Source: Bacillota bacterium
GTDB taxonomy: Bacteria; Bacillota_G; Limnochordia; DTU010
Length of the DNA stretch: 64,000 nucleotides
Direction: 5' to 3'
NCBI GenBank assembly: GCA_012799255.1
Contig: JAAZLQ010000107.1
Coordinates: 8,460-72,459 of the forward strand
The notes beneath the pieces are model-generated. The model made no database searches and was not told the DNA's origin. It saw nothing but the letters and a program-made list of their open reading frames with translations. Position numbers and translations under genes: made by a program. Shown here piece after piece: positions 33,696 to 44,820 of the stretch. Positions within the stretch are counted from its first letter, which is position 1, and each line of letters opens with the position of its first letter.

Positions 33696-34307
33696 CTAGG
33701 CAAGCAACTGTGCCCACCTAATCAAAAGAGGTACCACGATTGGTACGAGTAGCGATAAGATGGTCCCTGAATAAACAGCAACTAAAGTGGTTTGCACGTC
33801 GGTGTTACGCGAGATTAAGGGAAGAGTCACATCCATGGCAGTTGCTCCTCCGGGAGCAACTGCACTTAGGTTCCCCAAATATTTAGCCACAAAAGGGATG
33901 GCGACAATAGCGGTTAGTTCGCGCATGATGTTAGCAAGGAAAGCTAAAGTGCCTAAAGCTGTATCATACGATTGGGCAATCAACAAACCTGATAACGAGT
34001 ACCACCCGAATCCGCCGGCAACAGCTGCTCCTTCTAGGGGGTGTAAGCCGATAATGGGAGCAAGCATCATGGCACTCCCTAAGGAGGCTGCTGCAACAAG
34101 GAAAGGGATCAAGAGACTCAGTTTGGGTAGAGTGACCAGTTGTGCCCCCAAATCCTTATTGAACCCTAGCTTCAATCCAACGGTAAACAGCAAGAAGACG
34201 AGGGCTAATTCCAGAACAGTCTCCAGTTTGGGGACGTGTACAGGATCCATAAAGGCATTCCCACAGAGGATGCCAGCAACAAGGGCAAAGACGATATATT
34301 TGGTCAA
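33696..34307 (-). CDS. LysO-family lysine exporter, C-terminal half
   Basis: 203-residue membrane protein matching the second part of LysO (YbjE), which exports L-lysine and its analogue thialysine. Hydrophobic segments are packed throughout; GGFGWYSLSGLLI and NIMREL are typical of the family. TTG start overlapping the stop of the N-terminal half (TTGA). The protein is encoded as two separate genes here. The short distance and overlap show that the two halves are made together. Confidence 0.82.
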   Translation of the reverse strand: MTKYIVFALVAGILCGNAFMDPVHVPKLETVLELALVFLLFTVGLKLGFNKDLGAQLVTLPKLSLLIPFLVAAASLGSAMMLAPIIGLHPLEGAAVAGGFGWYSLSGLLIAQSYDTALGTLAFLANIMRELTAIVAIPFVAKYLGNLSAVAPGGATAMDVTLPLISRNTDVQTTLVAVYSGTILSLLVPIVVPLLIRWAQLLA

Positions 34308-34603
34308 TCTACTTCACCCCCATTAGGCACAGTGTGTTTAGTCTTGAAAAGCCGGAGTGTAATCCACACGGCCAATGTACTGCCGACAACTGTGACAGCG
34401 GCAATCAATAATGCCTTAAGACCTAGGCGAGGGAGGTTGGACATTACCTCTGAATCGGCACCGATGGTTAGTCCCATGGTAAATAGCAGTAGTAGAATGG
34501 CAAAGCTACTCAGTTTCCCAATCAACGCTTGCGTTCTTTGGGGAAATGCTACGAGTTTGCTGAGTAGAAATCCAAGTATCAAAGCAGCGAAAATGGTGAT
34601 CAA
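34304..34603 (-). CDS. LysO-family lysine exporter, N-terminal half
   Basis: About 99 residues from a TTG eight bases after AAGGAGG; upstream frame extension has no ribosome site and lacks the membrane pattern. Three hydrophobic helices: about 3-15, 33-47 and 60-80. The motif FPQRTQALIGKLSSFAILLLLFTMGLTIG is the DUF340-like start of LysO. It is translated with the C-terminal half via the TTGA overlap. Confidence 0.8.
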   Translation of the reverse strand: MITIFAALILGFLLSKLVAFPQRTQALIGKLSSFAILLLLFTMGLTIGADSEVMSNLPRLGLKALLIAAVTVVGSTLAVWITLRLFKTKHTVPNGGEVD

Positions 34604-34695
34604 GCTGGAAGCCTCCTTATGATTTCCGTTGATTATCTCCATTGTATTCAACAGGTATGATGGGCTTCCTTTATTGACAGGTGAAATCAGGTGCA

Positions 34696-34731
34696 ACAAA
34701 AAACAGCCTAAGATCATAGATCTTAGGCTGT
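34696..34731 (-). terminator. Terminator of the PFOR gene
   Basis: ACAGCCTAAGATC (34703-34715), loop ATA, GATCTTAGGCTGT (34719-34731); minus-strand T run TTTTTT. A 13-bp perfect stem. Confidence 0.93.
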
Positions 34732-34746
34732 TCGAGTCTATTAGAC

Positions 34747-38336
<3,590 letters not shown>

Positions 38337-38393
38337 AGGACAGGCATATTTCTCGTGGAATCACTTCTTCATTGCTTATTGGATTCCTTCACA

Positions 38394-38422
38394 ATTATAT
38401 ACTTAATATGGTTAAGCGTCAA
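38394..38422 (-). promoter_or_regulatory. SigmaA-type promoter of PFOR gene
   Basis: On the minus strand TTGACG (38417-38422), 17-base spacer, TATAAT (38394-38399). Gives a leader of about 115 bases containing the CRP-type palindrome. Confidence 0.8.
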
Positions 38423-38461
38423 ATTATTAACAGGGGGAAAAGTGGGACTATTTCCTGTTAA

Positions 38462-40312
38462 TCACAGTCCCAGAAGTCTAGCGAAACTGGTTACCAGCAC
38501 ACACAGGAAAATGCCCAGAATAGTAGGGAGTAGTGCCGACACAAAAGTCCACTTTGTACTGCCAGTTTCCTTCCTAATAGTGAGTAAGGTAGTACCACAA
38601 GGCCAATGAAAGATGGCGAAAAGCATAAAATTGAGTGCAGTAAGCCAAGTCCATCCGTTGGCAAGTAAGATACTCTTAATAGCGGCCAGTCCCTGAACTT
38701 CCATCAACGCACCTGCAGATAAGTAACCCATGAAAATGATCGGGATCACGATTTCATTGGCCGGCAGACCTAAAATGAAGCCTAGGAGAATGACCCCATC
38801 TAGTCCCATCAAATTACCAAGGGGAGTAAGCCATTGTGCGATGCGGGCTAACAAAGACAGTTCACCTATGGTCACATTGGCCAGAATCCAGGTGAGAGCC
38901 CCGCACGGTGCTGCCACAATCACTGCCCGCCAGAGAACTCTCAGGGTCCTGTCTAAAAAGGATCGTACCAAGACGGTACCGATCTGTGGACGACGATAGG
39001 GGGGGAGCTCCAAGATAAAGAAGGACGGTTCTCCTTGTAAAATCGTGGAAGTGAGTAGTCTGGAGACTAGCAGTGTTGCTACCACACTGATCACCAGGGC
39101 TACCAGAACCACTACAGCAGCAAAGAACCCCTCTGACTTGCTACCAACTGCCGAACCAGCTACAATGGCTCCCATAACAATCAGCATGGGAAAGCGTCCG
39201 TTACAGGGGACAAAATTATTAGTTAAGGTGGCTACAAGACGCTCCCGAGGTGAGTCAATTATGCGGGTAGCAATTACTCCAGCGGCGTTGCAACCGAGCC
39301 CCATTGCCATTGTTAAAGCTTGTTTTCCGTGGGCGCCCGCCTTTTGAAAGAAACGGTCCAAATTAAAGGCGATGCGGGGAAGATAGCCAAAATCCTCTAA
39401 TAGAGTAAAGAGAGGAAAGAAAATGGCCATGGGCGGTAGCATGACCGATACCACCCAAGCAAGTCCCCGATACATACCCAACACCAGTAGCCCATGGATC
39501 CAAGATGGTCCACCTAAACGCAAAAAAAGCGTGGTTAAGTAGTCCTCAACTTTGAAGAAAAGAGTGGCCAAAATCTCCGAGGGATAATTGGCTCCCGAAA
39601 TAGTGATCCACAGTACTAGGGCAAAGAGCCCCACCATAAGTGGCATACTGAACACGGGCGAGATGGCTAGGTTATCAAGGCGGGTTGTGAAGCTTGGACT
39701 TTGATTATTGCGTTTACTCACCACATTTTTGGCTATCTGCTCTGCCAGTGCATAAAGGGCGACAGCAGCATTGGCTCCATCGAGATCAAAGCCCTTTGGA
39801 TCAGCCCTTAGAGTTCCCTTAACTACGCGGGCAATCGCATCTTTAAGTGCAGGTAAACCTTGGCCAGTGGTAGCTACGGTTGGCACAACTGGTACACCAA
39901 GTTCTTGTTCGAGTTTATGGACATCAAGGTGAAGGCCTGCACGTATTGCTTCATCAATCAGGTTAAGACAAATGATAACTCTGGGGGCAACTTGGGAAAC
40001 TTGTAGTACTAGGCTCAAGTTCCGTTCTAGGCACGTGGCATCTACCACAATCACAATTACATCTGGTTCCCCTGATCTAATATATTCCCCCGCAACCTCT
40101 TCTTCCGGAGAAGATGCAGACAAGGAGTAAGTCCCGGGTAAATCAATCACGTCAAAAGTTTGGCCCTGAAAAACATAACTTCCTTTACTTAGCAAGACAG
40201 TCTTACCCGGCCAATTACCGGTATGTTGTTTGAGGCCTGTAAGGGCATTAAAGACGGTACTTTTTCCTGTATTAGGGTTACCGGCTAGGGCGATCAGTGG
40301 TGCTGAGGTCAT
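38462..40312 (-). CDS. feoB: Ferrous iron transporter FeoB
   Basis: Main Fe(II) uptake permease with an N-terminal G-protein domain: G1 GNPNTGKST, switch region with HTGNWPGKTV, DLPGTYSL (G3) and NLIDE (G4). Two Gate domains follow (FALVLW..., GLGCNAAGV, FVPCNGRFP with Gate cysteines). 616 residues, shorter than the E. coli protein and lacking a long C-terminal tail. ATG at 40312 lies six bases after GGGAGGTG; a GTG overlapping the feoA stop is possible but too close to the ribosome site. Confidence 0.96.
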   Translation of the reverse strand: MTSAPLIALAGNPNTGKSTVFNALTGLKQHTGNWPGKTVLLSKGSYVFQGQTFDVIDLPGTYSLSASSPEEEVAGEYIRSGEPDVIVIVVDATCLERNLSLVLQVSQVAPRVIICLNLIDEAIRAGLHLDVHKLEQELGVPVVPTVATTGQGLPALKDAIARVVKGTLRADPKGFDLDGANAAVALYALAEQIAKNVVSKRNNQSPSFTTRLDNLAISPVFSMPLMVGLFALVLWITISGANYPSEILATLFFKVEDYLTTLFLRLGGPSWIHGLLVLGMYRGLAWVVSVMLPPMAIFFPLFTLLEDFGYLPRIAFNLDRFFQKAGAHGKQALTMAMGLGCNAAGVIATRIIDSPRERLVATLTNNFVPCNGRFPMLIVMGAIVAGSAVGSKSEGFFAAVVVLVALVISVVATLLVSRLLTSTILQGEPSFFILELPPYRRPQIGTVLVRSFLDRTLRVLWRAVIVAAPCGALTWILANVTIGELSLLARIAQWLTPLGNLMGLDGVILLGFILGLPANEIVIPIIFMGYLSAGALMEVQGLAAIKSILLANGWTWLTALNFMLFAIFHWPCGTTLLTIRKETGSTKWTFVSALLPTILGIFLCVLVTSFARLLGL

Positions 40313-40317
40313 CTGGT

Positions 40318-40548
40318 TCACCTCCCAAGGGGTGTGATTAGTACCGTACGGGCAGTAGAGAGACGTAGTGCTAGAACTGTACCGCGGATAAGATATGCCA
40401 TAGGATCCCCTCCGCTGCTCGCAAAGCGAGCCTCAATCCGAGTTTGAGGTACTAAACCCAAATCCAATAGCCGTTGTAACAAGACCCCTTCTGCAGTGAT
40501 TGTTTCAATGATTCCTGACTCGCCAGGTAGTAAATCGGCCAAAGTCAC
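40318..40548 (-). CDS. feoA: FeoA, ferrous iron transport accessory protein
   Basis: 76-residue SH3-like cytoplasmic protein that partners FeoB. Typical sequence: LADLLPGESGIIE, LLQRLLDLGLVPQTRIE, DPMAYLIRGTVLALR. GTG start behind AAAGGAAG. It lies immediately upstream of feoB, the standard order. No Fur box was recognised upstream. Confidence 0.94.
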   Translation of the reverse strand: MTLADLLPGESGIIETITAEGVLLQRLLDLGLVPQTRIEARFASSGGDPMAYLIRGTVLALRLSTARTVLITPLGR

Positions 40549-40680
40549 GAAACCACTTCCTTTCAGGGATTCACTTTACTAGACTATGAAAGAGGTTTCT
40601 ATTTGTGCTATGGGGAAGAACAGGGTTTTTTGAATGAGAGAGAGAATATAGCAAGCCAAGAGATGGAGAGGAAGAGTCGT

Positions 40681-41292
40681 ATGGATTTAAGCGTGCTAAA
40701 AGAGCAGGCGTGGCAAAACATGGGAAAACGATATTCACATCCCGATCGCGAACCAGGTTATGCCTTTTATCATGGTCAGCGAGTGGGGAAAATTGCCCTG
40801 CAACTGAGAGAACTCATTTTCCCAGGAGAAGAGGACTTTGATGATGTGATCTTAGTTGGTGCGTGGTTTCATGATGTGGGAAAGGGTATCGAACCACACT
40901 GGGAGTACGGTGCACTGATTTGTGAACAACTCCTCTGCAACTATTGCGCGCCGCTCCAATTAGAGCAGATTACAGAGATTGTTCGAGGACACACTCTCCG
41001 TAAACAGAAGGAATACCCCCATTATGTGAAGCTGGTGCAGGACGCGGATATTCTGGATCATTTTGGAAGTCAAGAAATTTGGCTCAATTTCTGGCATAGT
41101 GCTTACCGGAGGCAAGCGCTAGAACACTCTTTGCAGTTCTACTCTGACCACTATGTGGAGCATGTGGAAAAGGTGCGCGGTCTGCTAAACTACGAACAAT
41201 CGGTAGAGTATTTTGACGAGAAAGACAGCTTTGTTCGGGAGTTTGTTGAACGTTTTCGGAGGGAAGGTTCTGGGGAGTTGATTGGAAGATAA
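40681..41292 (+). CDS. HD-domain phosphohydrolase
   Basis: About 203 residues with the metal-binding set YHGQRV (His), WFHDVGKG (His-Asp) and DADILD (Asp), as in HD-domain phosphohydrolases acting on nucleotides. ATG at 40681 follows a GGAGAGGAAG; an open frame extends 26 codons further without a better start. No partner domain or neighbours reveal the substrate. Convergent with veg through a shared terminator. Confidence 0.85.
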   Translation: MDLSVLKEQAWQNMGKRYSHPDREPGYAFYHGQRVGKIALQLRELIFPGEEDFDDVILVGAWFHDVGKGIEPHWEYGALICEQLLCNYCAPLQLEQITEIVRGHTLRKQKEYPHYVKLVQDADILDHFGSQEIWLNFWHSAYRRQALEHSLQFYSDHYVEHVEKVRGLLNYEQSVEYFDEKDSFVREFVERFRREGSGELIGR

Positions 41293-41330
41293 AAAAAGGC
41301 CGAGGAGGTGGGCCCCCTTGGCCTTTTCCG
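41293..41330. terminator. Bidirectional terminator between HD gene and veg
   Basis: AAAAGGCC ... GGCCTTTT with an inner AGG/CCT stem; T runs on both strands, seven on the minus side. Confidence 0.85.
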
Positions 41331-41350
41331 GGAGGAAAAAACTATAGAAG

Positions 41351-41614
41351 CTAGTGTGATCCTACGCGTTCATCGTCGATGGTAATCTGGACTGTCTCTG
41401 TGAGAACATCCGCATAAGTATACGAGCGACGACGGACTGCGTTAGATTGATCCAAATCTACAACAAACAGTTTAGGGTATGTTTCTACTAAAATACCTTC
41501 GGATTCTAGATAACGACGACGCCCTTTGCTAGCTCGAATAAAGACTTTTTTGCCTAGATTTGCTTCTAGATGGTGTTTGATATCTTCGATGGTGGTCTGT
41601 TTTTCTACGGCCAT
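41351..41614 (-). CDS. veg: Veg protein
   Basis: 87-residue protein, homologous to B. subtilis Veg: IEDIKHHLEANLGKKVFIRASKGRRR, then GILVETYPKLFVVDLD and the RRSYTYADVLTETVQI end. Veg stimulates biofilm gene expression in Bacillus through the SinR pathway. No SinR gene is seen here. ATG start with AAGGGG. Its leader holds a c-di-AMP riboswitch and a terminator, which makes its control unusual. Confidence 0.95.
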   Translation of the reverse strand: MAVEKQTTIEDIKHHLEANLGKKVFIRASKGRRRYLESEGILVETYPKLFVVDLDQSNAVRRRSYTYADVLTETVQITIDDERVGSH

Positions 41615-41646
41615 TGACTGTCAACCCCTTCTAGTGTAGTGGAATT

Positions 41647-41694
41647 AAAAAAAGCGCAGAACGTTTAGGACGTTAATCTAAACGTTAGTGCGCT
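41647..41694 (-). terminator. Regulatory terminator of the c-di-AMP riboswitch
   Basis: On the minus strand AAGCGCA-c-taACGTTTAG pairs with CTAAACGTT-c-TGCGCTT, then TTTTTTT. It lies between the aptamer and veg, so it is the likely expression platform. Confidence 0.88.
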
Positions 41695-41830
41695 TGGCGT
41701 ACTCCTACGAGGTTAGCTGACGGATTCGGGCACCCAAGTTGCCCTTCCTGAGAATTCAGGATTCACCCCACGATATCGGTTCCCCCGCTGTCACAAATCA
41801 TGATATTCGGAGATCTTGGCGTTTCGTATG
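41693..41830 (-). promoter_or_regulatory. ydaO/yuaA c-di-AMP riboswitch
   Basis: Read on the minus strand, the conserved ydaO elements occur in order: GCGGGGGAACCGAT, GGGGTGAATCC, AAGGGCAACTTGGGTGCCCG, then AATCCGTCAGCTAACCTCGT. These are among the best conserved segments of the class. The riboswitch binds two cyclic di-AMP molecules and normally shuts off the gene when the messenger is abundant. It faces veg, not trkA, which lies on the other strand. Confidence 0.95.
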
Positions 41831-41875
41831 AGCTTCATTCTAGTGAATATGTTCATTACAAAACGATGCATCTAT

Positions 41876-41905
41876 ATTATAGCATGCAAATAATGAATAA
41901 GTCAA
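41876..41905 (-). promoter_or_regulatory. Promoter of riboswitch-veg transcript
   Basis: On the minus strand TTGACT (41900-41905), 18-base spacer, TATAAT (41876-41881), placed about 40 bases before the aptamer. Confidence 0.82.
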
Positions 41906-41939
41906 GACGAAATTTTGATACCTATAGGGGGTATTTCGT

Positions 41940-43346
41940 TTGAATATTATTATTATAGGGATGGGCAAACTAGGTTATAAGCTAGCCGAGACACTTGCTG
42001 ATGAACAGAACAATATTACAGTAGTGGACCAAAACGAAGCGGCTCTGACCAGGGTAACCAGCCGCCTTGACGTTTTGGCTGTAAAGGGAAATGGTGCTCA
42101 GCTAAAACTACTAGAAGACCTGGATATGCAGCAAACAGACCTTGTGGTGGCAGTCACTAGTAGTGATGAGACTAATGTCTTGATCTGTCTTTTAGCTAAG
42201 CAATTGGGCTGTAAGCGCGTAGTGGCCCGGGTGCGAAGTCCAGAGTATGCTAATCAGCTGGATTTTCTACAGAAGCACCTGGACTTGGATTTCATTACAA
42301 ATCCTGAGTTTGACACTGCGGTTGATGTGGCCCGCTATATTCTGAGGGGCTATACAGCGCATGTGGAGTCCTTTGCGGAAGGTAAGGTTGGTCTGTTCGA
42401 AGTTTCATTGCAGGCTTTACCTCAACTGGTGGGACAAACCTTAAAGGAGATTGATCTTTTTGAGCAGATTTTGGTTGCCGCACTCTATCGCGATGGGCAG
42501 GTGATCATTCCCTCAGGGTCAACCAGTCTGCAAGAAGAGGATGTTCTTCATCTAATAGGCCGGAGGGAAACTGTCACTTCTTTTATCCGGGAACGTTCTC
42601 TGGCCGGTGACAGACACGTCACCAAGCGAGTTATGATTTTAGGCGGAAGCAGGTCTTGTCTATATTTGGCCCAGCGTCTCTTGGCCCATGGTTTGAGTGT
42701 TAAGGTTGTTGAGCAAAATGAAGAACGCTGCAATTACTTAGCTGAAAATCTGCAGGGCGCTCTGGTGATTTGTGGAGACTGTACGGATTTAGAATTGCTG
42801 CAGGATGAGGGTCTAGCGGAAATGGATGCCTTGGTTTCCCTCACAGGCAATGATGAGGAGAACTTAATGTTGTCGTTGCTCGGCAAACAGCAGGGAGTTG
42901 CCAAGGTAGTGGCCAAGGTGAGTCGGTCGAACTTCGTACCAATTATCGAGCAGTTAGGTATAGACCGGGCAGTTAATCCTGTTTTGATCTCTGCGGGAGA
43001 GATTTCCCGTTTTATCCAAGGTGGTCAGATTGCATCCCTGTCACTTCTATTTGGGGGGCAAGCAGAGGTGTTAGAGATCATCGTACCAGATGATGCTCCC
43101 ATTATCGGACACTCTTTGGCTCAAGCTCAAATCCCCCAAGGTGTGATTATTGGATCCGTCGTCAGGGCGGGTAAGGTGATTATACCTAATGGTAGTTCAA
43201 CCATTGAAGCAAATGACCGAGTGATAGCTTTTTGCTTACATAGTGAAATTGCTGAGTTGAACAAGCTTTTTTATCCGAAGCGAAGGGGGATGTGGCATGA
43301 GCTTTGGGCTGGTCTCAAGGGTCCTCGGAAACCTCCTACTGATTGA
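41940..43346 (+). CDS. trkA: Trk potassium uptake regulatory subunit TrkA
   Basis: 468 residues holding two RCK units in tandem, each an NAD-binding fold plus TrkA-C. The first nucleotide motif is GMGKLGYKLAETL; the second (GGSRSCLYLAQRL) is degenerate. The protein gates the TrkH channel in response to nucleotides. TTG start nine bases after AGGGGG. It overlaps trkH by 50 bases. It is divergent from a c-di-AMP riboswitch, and TrkA-C domains in Bacillota are known c-di-AMP receptors, so the messenger may act on both sides. Confidence 0.95.
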   Translation: MNIIIIGMGKLGYKLAETLADEQNNITVVDQNEAALTRVTSRLDVLAVKGNGAQLKLLEDLDMQQTDLVVAVTSSDETNVLICLLAKQLGCKRVVARVRSPEYANQLDFLQKHLDLDFITNPEFDTAVDVARYILRGYTAHVESFAEGKVGLFEVSLQALPQLVGQTLKEIDLFEQILVAALYRDGQVIIPSGSTSLQEEDVLHLIGRRETVTSFIRERSLAGDRHVTKRVMILGGSRSCLYLAQRLLAHGLSVKVVEQNEERCNYLAENLQGALVICGDCTDLELLQDEGLAEMDALVSLTGNDEENLMLSLLGKQQGVAKVVAKVSRSNFVPIIEQLGIDRAVNPVLISAGEISRFIQGGQIASLSLLFGGQAEVLEIIVPDDAPIIGHSLAQAQIPQGVIIGSVVRAGKVIIPNGSSTIEANDRVIAFCLHSEIAELNKLFYPKRRGMWHELWAGLKGPRKPPTD

Positions 43347-44748
43347 AGCAACTGTGCTCTCAATCCCCTTAGCTGTCTCTTTGCATTATCGGGAACAGCA
43401 ATCCATGATGGCTTTTTTGCTATCCATGGGTATAGCAGGGCTCTTTGGATTATTTCTTTCCAATATACAGGTTAAGTCTTCGCGTCTACGAGTAAGAGAA
43501 GCTTTGTTAATCGTAACCTTAGGCTGGGTTGTTGCCTCCATATTTGGATCTCTTCCATTCGTGTTATCGGGTAGTGTTGCATCTTTTGTGGATGGATTCT
43601 TTGAAACGGTTTCTGGTTTGACAACAACTGGATTCACGATTGTTAACCATGTAGAGTCGCTATCGAAGGGGATTATGCTTTGGCGCTCATTGCTACACTG
43701 GTTGGGAGGGATGGGAATCTTGGTTCTGTCCCTAGCCATCTTACCTACCTTAGGGGTGGCAGGATTTCAAGTTTTCAGGGCAGAGAGCCCAGGACCGGCT
43801 CCAGAAAAATTCACTCCTCGAGTTGCCGCTACCAGCAAGATTTTATACACAATTTATGTGACTTTCACGATTGTACAGATCTTAGTGATGCATGTGGCAG
43901 GGTTGTCTTGGTTTGACAGCTTTCTATTATCTTTTAGTACGGTTGGCACAGGTGGTTTTGCGCCATATAACGATAGCTTAGCTCGATACAGTTCCAATAA
44001 TCTACTTTTTTACTCCATCGCAGTTGGTATGATCCTTTCCGGCGTCAACTTTTCACTCTACTACGATCTCGGGAAGCGTCGCTGGAAACAAGTGATAAAC
44101 AACGCAGAACTCCGGTTGTATCTCGCCATCCTAGCAGTTAGCGTCTTGGCGATTGCTTTAAACTTGTATAGGACTGTCTACACCAGTGGTGCGGAGACCT
44201 TGAAGCAAGCGCTATTTCATGTAAGTTCTGTCATGACCACGACGGGTTTTTCTGCTACTGATTTCGATTTATGGCCTTCTTTTAGCAAAGGTATCTTGTT
44301 TGCTTTGATGTTTGTGGGGGGAAGTGCAGGTTCTACAAGCGGCTCGGTGAAAGTAATTCGTCTTTTGGTCGCCAGCAAGGTTGTGAAACGGGAAATAGCC
44401 AAAACTTTGCACCCTCAGGTAGCTACTCCTATTGTCATTAATGGCCGGGTTGTAAAATCAGAAGTTGTGCAAGGAGTAGTCAGCTTTTATCTTCTTTATT
44501 TCGCGGTATTCATTGTCGGTTCATTGTTAATCAGTCTAGAGGGGTTAGATCTCTTCAGCTCAATGGGAGCAGTTGCGGCCTCCTTAGGTAATATCGGGCT
44601 TGGTTTTGGACAAGTTGGACCAACTGGCTCATTTGCCCTTTTTAGTCCAGTAGGCAAACTGTTTCTCTCGTTTCTCATGCTCTTAGGGCGCCTTGAATTG
44701 TTTACACTTTTGGCGGTGTTAAACCCGCGGTTTTGGCGAGAATATTGA
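43297..44748 (+). CDS. trkH: Trk potassium uptake channel TrkH
   Basis: 483-residue membrane channel for K+. Four filter loops are visible: TTTGFTIVNH, GTGGFAPYND, MTTTGFSATD and NIGLGFGQVG, each with the selectivity glycine. ATG start inside the end of trkA with a GGGGGATG ribosome site, so translation is coupled. Pairs with TrkA as one K+ uptake system. Confidence 0.95.
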   Translation: MSFGLVSRVLGNLLLIEATVLSIPLAVSLHYREQQSMMAFLLSMGIAGLFGLFLSNIQVKSSRLRVREALLIVTLGWVVASIFGSLPFVLSGSVASFVDGFFETVSGLTTTGFTIVNHVESLSKGIMLWRSLLHWLGGMGILVLSLAILPTLGVAGFQVFRAESPGPAPEKFTPRVAATSKILYTIYVTFTIVQILVMHVAGLSWFDSFLLSFSTVGTGGFAPYNDSLARYSSNNLLFYSIAVGMILSGVNFSLYYDLGKRRWKQVINNAELRLYLAILAVSVLAIALNLYRTVYTSGAETLKQALFHVSSVMTTTGFSATDFDLWPSFSKGILFALMFVGGSAGSTSGSVKVIRLLVASKVVKREIAKTLHPQVATPIVINGRVVKSEVVQGVVSFYLLYFAVFIVGSLLISLEGLDLFSSMGAVAASLGNIGLGFGQVGPTGSFALFSPVGKLFLSFLMLLGRLELFTLLAVLNPRFWREY

Positions 44749-44820
44749 GGTGCCCAAGAATTGTCTAGCCCGATCGAAAAATCTAAGGAGCTCATTACTA
44801 CATGGTGAGGAGAGAAGACG

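Noticed and set aside
34304..34307. Frameshift that broke one lysO gene into two
   Set aside because: Both halves have their own ribosome site and a clean TTGA overlap; separated LysO halves are a normal gene layout, so this is not treated as a pseudogene.
41693..41830. c-di-AMP riboswitch as the leader of trkA
   Set aside because: The conserved elements read in order only on the minus strand, toward veg; the trkA start is on the other side of the promoter and the other strand.
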